Assembly (NCBI GenBank): GCA_034698045.1
Contig: JAQGAU010000410.1
Location: forward strand, 1-28,779
Direction: 5' to 3'
Source: Paramacrobiotus richtersi
Lineage: Eukaryota; Tardigrada; Eutardigrada; Parachela; Macrobiotidae
Length of the DNA: 28,779 nt
The translations under genes were made by a program, and so were the position numbers. Below, piece by piece: positions 11,209 to 21,305 of the stretch (its first letter is position 1; every line of letters begins with the position of its first letter). The notes under the pieces are model-generated. The model saw nothing but the letters and a program-made list of their open reading frames with translations, did not search any database and was not told the DNA's origin.

Positions 11209-13120
11209 ATGCTGTCTAAGATGATTCTGGCAAGAAAACCTCATCCTTACAACTACATAATACTCCCTTCAATACTTGGATTGTTGTTGACGCAAAGGAT
11301 CGCAAATGCTGATCCTAATCGAAACAGCGAGTCTGCAAGAGGTACGGAACATTACTGTATATCTGACTTGCGTGGCTCATCGTGTTTTGCCTTGCAGCTG
11401 GCTCGCGCTCCCTTGCCCAGGGGTGGGGCATCCTGGAAATCAACCCTAACGCGTTCCTGTCCATTGTCTACAAAGACACCTTCCGTATATCTGTTTATAA
11501 GAATCAGGTCACAGATCCTGCTCTCGTTCAGTATTTTTACTCACCGGCGCTCATTATTGATCCCAGTTCAGCGTCCAGCTCGTATAACATATTCACCAAA
11601 CGCTTCGAAATGACCTTTTCCGTTATCATGTGGGATGCGGAATTTGAAGAGTTCGTACGAAGCAGAGTCAGCGAGAAAACTGGGCAGACAGTTCCACGAA
11701 GTGGTATTCGGACTCTGCCTATTGAAGAAATCCGCATCGAAGGGTTAGGTAATCGGAGGAGCATGAGGTTTTGAACAAATGGACATCCTATGCCAACCAG
11801 CTCCAAATTTTGTTTTTCGGATAAACTGTTTGAAGAACGAAACGTGTCATCAAGCAGCCGAGATGGTTCAGCAGAATCCGTACGATTTTATTTCGGAGAT
11901 GGTGGTATACTACAGTTTGCAAACGCAGCAGAGTTCGCGGAAATTTATTTAGGTATGCATCTACGGTTTGATAACATCAGGTACTGTAAGTCATGTAAGT
12001 GATGATTCACCGTGTTGTGCTGCCACAGTTTTGTGTGACAGCTTGTATCCGAAATCTAACTGTAAGCCTCAGTAAAACATTAATCGGAGCTATTCTGTAA
12101 TAGCAGGCTTGCTAAACAATAATTATGGTCTATGTTTTACCTATGTTATTCAGATCAAAGCCAGTCACCTCCAAAATGGCTTTTTGTTTACCACATTAGC
12201 CCAACGATTTCCGGACAAGGATGTGGTTTATATGAAGTCCGATGACCTCAAAAAACTTACACAAGAAATCGCTAACGTTGTCATCGCGACTGAAGTTGTG
12301 GATGACGAGTTTGTCAGTCAGGACCAATCGTTCAGCATCGGTACGGTACTACAGACCGTTCTCAGAGCACAAACCGTCTCCACTGCCTCCTTTGCGAACC
12401 AAATGTGGAATTCCGTTTTCTGGCAAGACGAGAACGCTCGTCCCGATAAAGTAACACAAGCACTGAATGAAGCCTACAACAAAAGCGACAATACACTAAA
12501 GAGCGTGATAAAAAACTACTTCTCGAAGGATTCAACAAACGCGGGTTCTCGTAATTTGTCGGCAGGGATAAAGCTGTTTGGCGGATCTGCAAGAGTGAGC
12601 GAAAGCTCGTCTTCCAATGTAGTCGGAAACGAGGAGAACGCGAAACTATCCATGTTGCTAAGCGAGGCGAAAAGTACCAGTCAATGGGATGGAGAGAAGT
12701 TTCTTCCAAAGTCGATGGAGCTTAGCCGGATAAATCTTTCCAGACTCCGTGGTAATTCAGTCATCACTTCTACTCAAGTACGCGTGACTAAGAGCACCTC
12801 GGAGCTGAGCAGCCGCATGCATGTTCTTCCTGGCTCGGCCGCTGGAGAAGTATCTTATTACCAGTCGGAATTGCATCGCATGCAGCAAGAGCTCACGAAC
12901 GTAAAGAACAATGCCACCGCCCGGCCTAACCGCTTTACTCAACACAGAGAAGACCAGACTGCAGCAGGAAGTTAATGACCTGAAGATCGCAGTTAACGAC
13001 CTCAGAAGCAGTACCACCAGCCAGCATGCTTCGCTCAGTTCGTCCTTCGCGCAGCTGGGAAACAAATGCCAAAGCAAGACCATAACTGTGGACCGAGTAG
13101 TTTTTGGAGATGGGCGCTAG
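11209..13120 (+). CDS. Secreted protein of unknown family with C-terminal coiled coil (5 exons)
   Basis: Exon 11209-11341 begins MLSKMILARKPH, then a hydrophobic core (YIILPSILGLLL) and a likely cleavage site after ANA, so secretion or ER entry is inferred. Exon 11398-11748 continues with GWGILEINPNAFLSIVYKD and FEMTFSVIMWDAEFEEFV. Exon 11801-about 11904 reads APNFVFRINCLKNETCHQAA, with two Cys. Exon 12154-12900 has KASHLQNGFLFTTLAQRFPD, FANQMWNSVFWQDENARPDK and FLPKSMELSRINLSRLRG. A 49-nt intron (12901-12949) leads to KTRLQQEVNDLKIAVNDL, a heptad coiled coil, ending at TAG 13118-13120. AATAAA at 13259-13264 is the probable poly(A) signal. Exon 3 ends in an in-frame TAG at 11950, so the phase-0 donor at 11905 is needed to reach exon 4; this is the least certain junction. 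The family is not recognised. Confidence 0.65.
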
Positions 13121-13258
13121 GCGATTCAGCCTGAACTAACTGTTTTGGTCTTTCGGGATCATCACTCCGGTGGAGATCAGCGCTTTGCTATGCACCCTGC
13201 ACGACACAAAGATGTTTAATAATGATATCATTTCGTATCGCGTCGTTGTTCGTATGAC

Positions 13259-13264
13259 AATAAA
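13259..13264 (+). terminator. Poly(A) signal AATAAA of the secreted coiled-coil gene
   Basis: A canonical AATAAA lies 139 nt after the stop codon at 13118-13120, with no other hexamer closer to the stop. Confidence 0.6.
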
Positions 13265-13418
13265 ACGTAGTCTGCGCCATGGTGCCTGTTTTCGAAGAAG
13301 GAATATAGTAACAGGATCGGCTTCAAGATCCTAGTTTAGCTAACTCGCCTAAGGCTACCGTTACATTCATTTCGGACCAAGACAGAAGTCACTCCTGTTT
13401 TCTTACCTGTATTCGCAG

Positions 13419-14072
13419 AAATGTGCTTAAGAAAAAGGATCATTTCCTGCCAACGTATGGCTTGAATCACGTTTGTGAGTGCAATTTTTCATAGAAATTG
13501 TTTACTACGAATGCATAGTTTGCAGGCTATGAAATTTCCTATTACGAAGCGTAAAGTCTGTTCTAAAGCACTGTCAGTTGCAAATCTCGCCGCATACGTC
13601 CGGTGGAGGATTGAATGTGTATGTATATGTTGCGCCACATACACTTTCACCCAAAGATCCGCACATTTTGAAAAAAAGCCAAGAGATAAATGATTACGGA
13701 ATTGGGCAGCTGAAACGGGTTCGCGCGGGAATTGCAGGAGCTTCCATCCCACCATCACCATTGTGGATGGATAAATGCGTCCGTCTGAAAGTTGTCAGTA
13801 AGTACTACGCTCTGGAATAAACTGCTTCTGTTGTTACTATGGATTAAGCATAGCCATCTCGAGTGAGAAACTGCGTGCGGTAACGTAAGCTGGGAGCTCA
13901 CAAGTCAGAATCATAGCAATCGTCTACCGAAGATTGTTGTATCACATTTACATGATAGCTGGACAATAGACCCTGACAACTCGGTGCTCAACATTCTTGA
14001 ATTCGTGACTTTATTAGGCTATGACTTCCTGTTACAGTGCCGACTCCACGACTGTACTATGGCGTACACTAA
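13419..14072 (+). CDS. Unrecognised gene, 5' end not found (at least 3 exons)
   Basis: The best exon is 13578-13797, between gtcag and a|gtaagt. It begins LQISPHTSGGGLNVYVYV and includes SQEINDYGIGQLKRVRAG and PPSPLWMDKCVRL. An upstream exon 13419-13470 (NVLKKKDHFLPTYGLNH) joins in phase if its donor is cac|gtttgt; the better gtgagt four bases on would break the frame. A short last exon, 14038-14072, adds MPTPRLYYGVH and a TAA. The first known exon starts in phase 2, so at least one coding exon is missing upstream. No domain, signal peptide or membrane segment is recognised. Confidence 0.45.
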
Positions 14073-14503
14073 TAAGCCGGTGTAAACTACACAAATTAAT
14101 ATCGCTGACCTTTTACCGATATGCGATAACTCAATGCAAACCGACTCTCCGCACGAGTACAAGTGTACTCCCAAAGCACCAGCTGCGCACAACTCGACTC
14201 GGGCCACTACTGGCTCCTTTTTTCCATACCGCGTAGCAGGCTTTTCTACCCACTTTTACCAGACAAACACTGCACTCAAAAGTGTCTTCTAAATGTTAAT
14301 GTTAGAAACTTCTAAATGTTAAAAAAAAACTATTAAGCTCGCACATTAAGGGCACAATACAGACCACCATATGCACATAAGCGATAACTGCAGATATAAT
14401 GACCACTGTCCACTCTCTTATACAAGCGGCTGAATACATCACCTAACACAGCGAAAATTATACACCATATCGCAGGTTGATCCTTAAACTGCACATTTTA
14501 CAG
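14073..14503. other. Interval without a supported gene
   Basis: About 430 bases that should contain either the promoter or missing 5' exons of the BTB-ubiquitin-like gene, since that gene appears to start in the middle of a MATH-like domain. A plus-strand open frame at 14021-14236 shows no MATH strands. There is a run of nine A near 14320. Confidence 0.4.
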
Positions 14504-15708
14504 TCGAGAAGAAAACTGCCGCATCCGGTATGGATAAGTGGGGATTTCAGTTTCCGTGGCGTGCCAACATCCACCTGGCAATATTGCCTTTCAATTGCGC
14601 CGTCCAATCGGTTCAGCTGAGTTTTGCCAATTCAGCTGATCTACCCAACCAAGCTGATCTCGACGATGTCGCAGTATCTCCGAAAAATGGCTACAATCTT
14701 TACGCCATCAACAGTGCTCTCCGTAACATCACCGGTCGGACTTATGCGAATGGCGCCCAAAATACGGAGATTTTCCGCCAAGTAGACTGCCATATCACAA
14801 TTCGCTTACCATTGCGATTTACCATTAGAAAACAGCTGCAACAATTGCGAGAAGGAACCGTCAACAGTTCAGCCAAGATCGACGAGGATTTTCGCGGAGA
14901 AGACAACGTCAAACTGCAAGGAAAGGGGTTTACTCTCCTTGTGGATCGCTCCAGCCTGGCTAGGATATCCAAGAAGACCGCTCACGTCTTTTCCAGACAG
15001 TTGTTTGGAAGGGTGACGACTTACCAGACGGATTTTAGCAAAGACGCCATCTTGGCTGTTTTAGGCGCTGCGGTGGTAGGTTCTGGCGCCCTCCGGGTCA
15101 ATCCGCTGAAAATTAATCCGATGCATCTGTATGAATTGATGGCGCTGTCCGTCACCTTGGAGATGGACATTCTGCGGCTATGGTCGCAGATGGCATTCGT
15201 AGAGCGAATGTGCACACCGCGGTCGGTGTTTAGTTTTGAGATGGTTCCACTCAACGATGCCGTTAACTGCATTCTGAATCACTGCAACGCTGATCGCTTA
15301 TACCCGGGCGACAAAATGCTCACTGCAAGTTTGGCAGTACTGGTCAGCGATATGGATTCCACTCTGGGATTACGTCAGCTGTTTAAGCAGAATCGTCAGC
15401 TGTGGTCGGTGATCCAGCCGGTTGTAGAACCAGACCACAAACGCCCCCTGCAAATTTTTGTCCGGGTACTGAGCGGGAAGACCATCACCATTAATGATGT
15501 GCTGCCGACAACATTGGTGGGGCACGTTAAGGAATCGATCCACCTCAAGGATGCAATACCACCGGTTGAGCAGAATCTGAGTTACGGAGGAAAAGGTCTG
15601 GATGATGATCGCACCCTGGCTGACTACGGTATTCAAAAGGAAAGTACTTTGCATCTGTCGCTTCGTTTGAAGTCCTGCGCCACGAATTGCTCCCAGCATA
15701 AGGATTAG
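14504..15708 (+). CDS. BTB-like protein with C-terminal ubiquitin-like domain
   Basis: One long exon. ATG 14530 gives 392 residues; the frame is also open back to a tttacag acceptor at 14503, so upstream exons may exist. Residues 8-95 ([15 protein letters not shown], then [13 protein letters not shown]) resemble the second half of a MATH domain. Residues about 130-225 fit a divergent BTB fold ([37 protein letters not shown]), followed by a BACK-like helical stretch. Residues 307-381 are ubiquitin-like: [38 protein letters not shown]. Lys11, 27, 33, 48 and 63 equivalents remain, but Ile44 and Val70 are both Ser and the final GlyGly is SerCys, so it cannot be conjugated through its C-terminus and probably does not bind usual ubiquitin receptors. 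BTB proteins commonly recruit CUL3; a ligase adaptor role is inferred. The ubiquitin-like call is firm, BTB moderate. Confidence 0.75.
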
Positions 15709-16260
15709 TGATTCTTTATTGTGCGATACGGAATCCACATGTACTATACAACACTTGTGCGGAACCGTACATAGATATTGTGTTATTGCTTGAAAGCGTG
15801 GGTTTCTTTGGTTTATTGGTCCTGATATACAGTAGGCATATATATATGTAGAGCCGTTTAATATAAAAAGGGTTTTTTAAGGCTTTGTTTTAAATGAGTT
15901 TGAATGCAGCGGGTGAAGAGCGGACAGACTCGTGTACCAGCAGCTGAAGTGAAAACTTTGGATAAATTCACGAGCACTTTGGGTATTATTAACTAGAGAA
16001 ACAACAGAAGATTTACGAATAACACACACGTAGCAGCATTGCAGGGAGTCGGCTTAACCGTATACTGCTGGACTTGCAACAAATCTACTGCGCTCCCAAA
16101 AGAGCTTTCGACAGCCGCAGGAGAAAACCTTCTGATTGTAAATAACGTTTAGCGAAGAGCCGTGTGTCCGTTGTCCGGTTTATAATATTAAAGCTCTGGC
16201 GGACTAACTCTTCGGATAGTAAATAAGCAGATCCCTGTTATCACTTGCACAGTTACACCG
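15709..16260. other. Gene-free interval downstream of the BTB-ubiquitin-like gene
   Basis: Contains the 3' UTR of the preceding gene, with a short TA microsatellite near 15838-15848. No canonical AATAAA follows the stop closely. No gene, RNA or repeat is recognised. Confidence 0.5.
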
Positions 16261-16455
16261 ATGCTTCATTGGAGTTGCGTCCTGTGCCACAAACACATTA
16301 GCGAAAATTTATCCAGGCCAAAATCTCCAGTTACATTAGCTACGTACGTAAGTGACGATTCCTCAAGTGAGATGTTGCCAGAGTTTTGTGGGACAAGACT
16401 TCCAAAATGTAAGTCCGGGTACAACGCTAATCGGGAAGTTATTCTAACGGTCTAG
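16261..16455 (+). CDS. Doubtful small open frame with a Cys/His motif
   Basis: ATG 16261 starts MLHWSCVLCHKHISENL, which includes CVLCHKH, followed by SDDSSSEM and FCGTRLPKCKSG. Two gtaagt sequences (16349 and 16410) lie inside and could be donors, so the frame might be exon fragments. Cys spacing suggests a metal-binding knuckle at most. It could equally be chance or a decayed mobile-element frame. Confidence 0.2.
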   Translation: MLHWSCVLCHKHISENLSRPKSPVTLATYVSDDSSSEMLPEFCGTRLPKCKSGYNANREVILTV

Positions 16456-16725
16456 CTAACGACTGTTACAAAAACACATAACCTTCGCTACGGCGCTCCG
16501 TCTGGATAGAATTACGGGTATCTTCACAGTGGTCCTTCCTGGTACCTGATCTTCCTCATGTACTGGCAACGTTACTACCACAGATTCTCCAATACTTGTT
16601 ACACTTGGTTCTGTTAATTCTAACAAGGGCAACTGCAGTCGCCATGGTCCAGTCCAAGCAGTAGATTTGTCCGTCAGGAAACGTTCACGAAACGCAGCAC
16701 GCGCTCTTTTATTATCATGAAGCAT
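16456..16725 (-). CDS. Doubtful 89-residue open frame
   Basis: On the minus strand an ATG at 16725 opens MLHDNKRARAAFRERFLTDK, passes through hydrophobic and acidic segments (ESVVVTLPVHEEDQVPG) and stops at 16458-16456. Composition looks protein-like, but there is no family resemblance and no clear splice context. It lies beside the minus-strand receptor relic, so it may belong to the same decayed gene or be chance. Confidence 0.25.
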   Translation of the reverse strand: MLHDNKRARAAFRERFLTDKSTAWTGPWRLQLPLLELTEPSVTSIGESVVVTLPVHEEDQVPGRTTVKIPVILSRRSAVAKVMCFCNSR

Positions 16726-16892
16726 TCACAACATTAATACAAATTATGCCAACACTGGGAACAAAAGCCGCAAAACTAAATGATACGAAAACTCAGGGTA
16801 CCCACAGTAGACGGTAAAACATTCTTCAGACCCCAACTGTGAAAAATTATGATGAAAAAGCAATGTCATGAACGAGATAATATGGGCAAACA

Positions 16893-17082
16893 TGGCCTTT
16901 TTGTAACCTTTGCGCGAAGTTAAGGACAACTGTGTACTAGACGTAATCAGGTTGCGGTTTCTAAAAATCCCGAAAAACAGCCGCAATACATCCCAAAACT
17001 TTCGCATTTGAACAGTGCATGGGTTCATCGTTTTTTCGTTTTCGCCTCTGGTCCTGATCTTTCTGCTGTGTCCGCTGTGCAT
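16893..17082 (-). pseudogene. Relic of a seven-helix receptor C-terminus
   Basis: The minus strand reads MNPCTVQMRKFWDVLRLFF, which matches KFWEGLRLFF in the receptor fragment at 28582-28779. DNA similarity covers about 115 bp (16893-17008 against 28537-28650) and continues past the stop codon of the other copy, including tgtactagacgtaat against tgcactaggcgtaat. A one-base length difference after the shared motif shifts this copy out of frame relative to the other, and no transmembrane segment is found directly upstream. I read it as a truncated paralogue. The family (rhodopsin-like) is inferred from the NP motif followed by a Lys/Phe/Trp-rich helix. Confidence 0.45.
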
Positions 17083-17193
17083 GTTGGTGCCACTTGACCC
17101 ACAACGGTCACGTCCTAACCCGCATTGCTACCTCCTGTGACGAAAATGGACGACAGTTCCGCGCAAGCTACTTCGGAAATGCATCCGATGCGA

Positions 17194-17247
17194 CAGGTTG
17201 ACGCACTGCTCTAGACTGCACAGGTTGACGCACTGCTCTAGCCTGCG
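17194..17247. repeat. 27-bp tandem duplication
   Basis: caggttgacgcactgctcta begins at 17194 and again at 17221, each followed by a short variable end (gactgca, gcctgcg). The two copies abut with a 27-bp period, a multiple of three. Confidence 0.8.
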
Positions 17248-17452
17248 GTTTGAGTCACCCTGACTGTGAGCCAGACCAGTGTCTGGCTGGATCAGACAGA
17301 TCTTATCACAGCCAGAACTTGTACATAAGTCTGGCAAATCCGCAGCTGGCAGCGCGTCGAAAACTACAAGGTTCTGAGCACAGGCTGTGCTGATGCTGCG
17401 TAGCCGAAAAGCCCAGTTCTACTTGTACGTGCATCACTAGTAGGATTATCTT

Positions 17453-17841
17453 ACAAAGTAAGCTATTTCGGATGTGTTTTTGGCATAAATAAGCGACAAA
17501 CACTATTAAAATCTACAAAATGTGATGAATACAGGGTATTTTTTATTTTGGTACCAGTACAGATGGTAAAAAGTTATGAATTATGGAAGTTGTCAACGCG
17601 TAATTTGGATTAACATAGCAGTCTACGGAGGATGGGGCATTTAGATCGTTATCTTGACCCATTCTCCGTAGACTGCTATGTTAATCCAAATTACGCGTTG
17701 ATAACTTCCATAATTCATAACTTTTTACCATTTGTACTGGTACCAAAATAAAAAATACCCTGTATTCATCACATTTTGTAGATTTTAATGGTATTTGTCG
17801 CTTATTTATGCCAAAAACACATCCGAAATTGCTTACTTTGT
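17453..17841. mobile_element. Long hairpin: 184-bp inverted repeat with 21-bp loop, MITE- or foldback-like
   Basis: Arm 17453-17636 pairs with 17658-17841 at a constant coordinate sum of 35294 along the whole length, so there is no net insertion or deletion. Only scattered mismatches are seen, for example acagatggt against accatttgt. The centre is the 21-base stretch 17637-17657. No open frame for a transposase lies within. The structure fits a palindromic non-autonomous DNA element or a recent inverted duplication. Its right arm ends 113 bp before the first SMYD-like start codon, so it sits in that gene's promoter or 5' UTR. Confidence 0.85.
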
Positions 17842-17954
17842 TAATTTACCTACATCAGTTTTCTTCCGTGGTGACACCGAAGACGGTACCGTTGACGGAG
17901 TGCGTGTGTATCCGCATTCTTAAATGCTTTCTTTTGAAAAGCTGCGACAACGAA

Positions 17955-20518
17955 ATGGCTGAACACTTTGATGCAAACGACCAGACCGGCCAGCTACCTT
18001 TGCCGCGTTCGTTTGCTGCTGGCGACATTGTTCTCTCCTGCGAACCATGGTTGTGGTCCTTTGCGTACCAGAGCTATAAATCGAGGTGCGCATACTGCTT
18101 CAAGAAATCGGACTCTCTTCTGACCTGCTCCACCTGCAAACTCCATCGTTATTGTGACAAAACGTGCCAGGTTAGAGTTCTCCCGGTCCAATTTCGTTTC
18201 TGCATGAATGCACCTAATCTTGCAGTGGTATGTAGTGCATTTGCAGACGCCCACTTGCCGATATTTATTGCAGATTAACAGTTGGAAACGGGAGCACAAA
18301 CACGAATGTGAAGCGCTCAAGGCCACTCACGGCGTTATTCTGGATACGCAGTTCCAGCACACGTTGGATACGACGTGCCTGGCACCAGGTTGCTGTTATT
18401 CTGGATGCTTCACGCAGGAGATCCTGTGGTCTAAAACTCTCAGTAAGATTGAAGTAAGTCTCCTTCTTGATAGCTGTCGAGCGGAAATCTGTTTAGCGGC
18501 CTCTTTTTCGATATTATTTCAAGAGTGGCAAAAAGGAGACGTTACCGGGTTTTAAGGAAAAAATGAGCGCCTTGGACGTCTTACAATCGCTTCCGCACAA
18601 TGTGGGACACAAATAGTGAGTCCATGATTCGGTCATTAGCAATAAGAATGGTTCTGTTCGTGTTGACACGACGACGCTATTCTGCCGTAATTATGGCATC
18701 TGTGGCTGTGAGAATATCGCTGCGGTTTTTTTGACAGTTGTAGCCCGGCGCCTCCTCCTGTTCCCAAGAGAATCTGGCCGTCTGCTGCAATGGCTATGCA
18801 AAAACTTCCGAATTCCAAGTCCCTGATGCAGATAGTCCATTATAATGCACTTCCGCTGATGGATCCCACTGATAAAGCTACTTACGCAATGGCACTTTTT
18901 CCACGGTATCCGTTCCGGGCTATGACCCCGGTCTGTTGGGATACCAATGTCACTATGGTCATGCAAGGACGGACTCTGCAAGTCATCGCTACCGAGGATA
19001 TAGCGGATTATACTGGCTTGAAAGATGTGAGTGGTACTTGCGCCTGAAGGCGTGTTATTGTAATTACTTTGTATTATTTTGGTATGATATTTTCCAAAGC
19101 CTGCGCCTAGTCTAAAACTTGAAACTGACATTTTCTTAGAACTGCATTCTTGTAAAAATGATCAGGTTTCTGGGTGTTTTAACCAATTGCAATAAATCCA
19201 GTCTAACTTTAAGAAAGCGGTTAAACGTTCGTTGTTTTCTTGCAGTTGCGTGAAAACGAATTACTGGCACGCGTGATCTACTTTTCTACACTGGAAGCTC
19301 GGCGACAAATGTTTCCCAACATGTATCTTCGAGAGTGCACTTGCCGCAAGTGCACCAACACATACGTATGCATAAGAACTACTTCATATTTCTTCAGCGT
19401 GTTAATTTCTCCAATTTTTCCAACAGGATGCCGAGATAAATCCGCTCAAATGTGTGACGAATGGTTGCACGGAGCGGATTCCCAGCGATGAGCGCGCTCT
19501 GGAGCCCTGTCTGCAGTGTGGTGCTTTGAATGGTGATCGTCTACTGGAATTCAAGGGTTTGAAGGTTAAACTGAATACAGCCCATGGACTACCTGATCGC
19601 CGTTTAGGACCGAATGATCTGCAGCTGGCGAAAGTGCCCGTACAACTCGATGACCTGGATATTCTGCACCCCGAAGCCCACTTCTACTACGTCTGCAATG
19701 CCAATTGCGCTGATTTTTTGGTTGAGGATGGTCAGTACACGCAGGCGTGGAAGAAGTACTGCGGTATGGTTGCTTGTGTACGGTAAGTACCTGAACTACT
19801 TTTTATCAGACGCTGACTTTGGAAGTTCCTTGCCAGCGTTGAAGCCTTCAGTGTTTTAGATGTATTGGCCTACAATAATGTCTTATTAGGTTGCTTACTT
19901 ACATAAACCTAGTTTAACCATCCACTTTGTAAATATTCAACTGTAGTCACTAAGAAGCTGCGTATCGCATCACTTATAGACGAAACTGACAGTTACAAAC
20001 TTACAACTACAAGATCTAGAATATGAAAAAGCTACTGTACGCTGATAGAAGAGTGGTTAGTAAACTCGTGCTGATGTACGTTCGTTGAAGCCCATCAGCC
20101 GATGATATGTCATGCTATTTGGTCCCTTCTACAGCTGTTCCACTGACTTTCGGTTGTTGCTTGCCTTTTCTCTGTTATGAACACACCGCAAACATAATGT
20201 GCACTTTTTTTTATTAGTGCAGTTTATCCCCGATTACATTTTGGCCGTGCGCAGTTTCTAACGGAAGGATTTCAAATACCAATGGCTTGGCTCCGTGATC
20301 TGCACGAGCGCGACTGTGAGAAGTTTTTTGACGACGTAGTTCCAACAACCATGGAATGGCTAGAAGAAGCTTGGCAGATTTGCATCAAACTGTCCGGGCC
20401 CGATTCGAAGGAGACACGGGAAGTTTGCCAACGTTTGGCTGCTATCCACACTTTGCGGTCGATGAAGGCCCAGTTGGAAGGAGTGGAGATGTTCGGCGGA
20501 AACGTTTTTGCTCTGTGA
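17955..20518 (+). CDS. SMYD-like SET/MYND protein, copy 1 (517 residues, 7 exons)
   Basis: Exons 17955-18170, 18274-18453, 18524-18615, 18738-19026, 19246-19365, 19427-19782 and 20218-20518 join in frame. A short SET start (RSFAAGDIVLSCEPW) precedes an intact MYND zinc finger (CAYC, CSTC, RYCDKTC, then WKREHKHEC). The SET core follows in exon 4, but where SMYD enzymes have NHSCxPN this reads MTPVCWDTN, so the cofactor-binding Asn-His is missing. ATEDIADYTGLKD and the post-SET Cys cluster (ECTCRKC) remain. Exon 6 adds another Cys pair region (KCVTNGC, CLQC), and the C-terminus is helical (EEAWQICIKLSGPDS). SMYD proteins methylate lysines; this copy is inferred to be a non-catalytic or altered member. 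Upstream ATGs in the frame lie within the hairpin repeat, so 17955 is preferred. Confidence 0.85.
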
Positions 20519-21305
20519 CAAGCTGACAGCATAACTGACATTTTCCCTTAGCTAAAGTTACTGTAGCGCAAATAGTTCATGGACATGCTACTGTCGTGTA
20601 CAGAGGTCCTATTTAACAGCCTTCCGTCTGATTTCAATAAGTCTGTTATTTCTGAATTATTATTATCATGATTATCTCGCAAATGTTTGAGCTTTTCCTA
20701 AAAACTGTTGTGGACAAGTAGACAGTTCTGCCGTTCGTTGTTTAAGCAGCCCTGTCACCTCTTCATTAATATGTTGAGATATCGCTAAGCTGTCTAAACC
20801 CGGAAGTCAATCAAGTCTTCTATGGAATGCGCGCTTGGTGACATAAGTCACGCACGGAGTCGTCACGTCACGTACAGTACATAGTGCCGTTGCGCAGAAC
20901 TAAACGTTTCGGCCACACGACGGCACACGTAACCGAGGGTCCGAGAGTAGCATTTAATTAGTGAAATTTGGTACCGATTCATCAGGCTGCCACTCTGACC
21001 GAGCTGGTGTGAAATATGGATACGTAAAATACTTGGTTTTTTTCCCGTTATAGGAACGTAGTACGTACGGTGCGTACTGGCAGTCTGGCCGTCCGACGTT
21101 GCAGGCATACGCTGCGCAAACCAAACTCGACAATCGTGCAGATTAGGCTGCTCCTATAGCAGTTCATAAAAACGATAAATCATAACGTCTTCAGCCTGTA
21201 GTTTTGACGGGTAGGGTCCCTCAATGTCGTTTGTTGGTAATTAATCCGATCCCTCTTGAGTTTTTTGCGTGAAAATCTTTGCTTATACGTTGGCTGTTAC
21301 TGAAC
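20519..21305. other. Interval between the SMYD-like paralogues
   Basis: Nearly 790 bases with no supported gene. A cluster of short overlapping palindromic words built on cgtac and cacgtcac lies around 20855-20880 and 21056-21082, which might be regulatory. A minus-strand frame at 20863-21108 is composed of these words and is not called. Confidence 0.4.

Noticed and set aside
12362..13083. Two minus-strand frames of 108-115 residues
   Set aside because: They lie opposite the well-supported exons of the secreted coiled-coil gene and show no splice sites.
15370..15738. 122-residue minus-strand frame
   Set aside because: Antisense of the ubiquitin-like domain, whose plus-strand identity is unmistakable.
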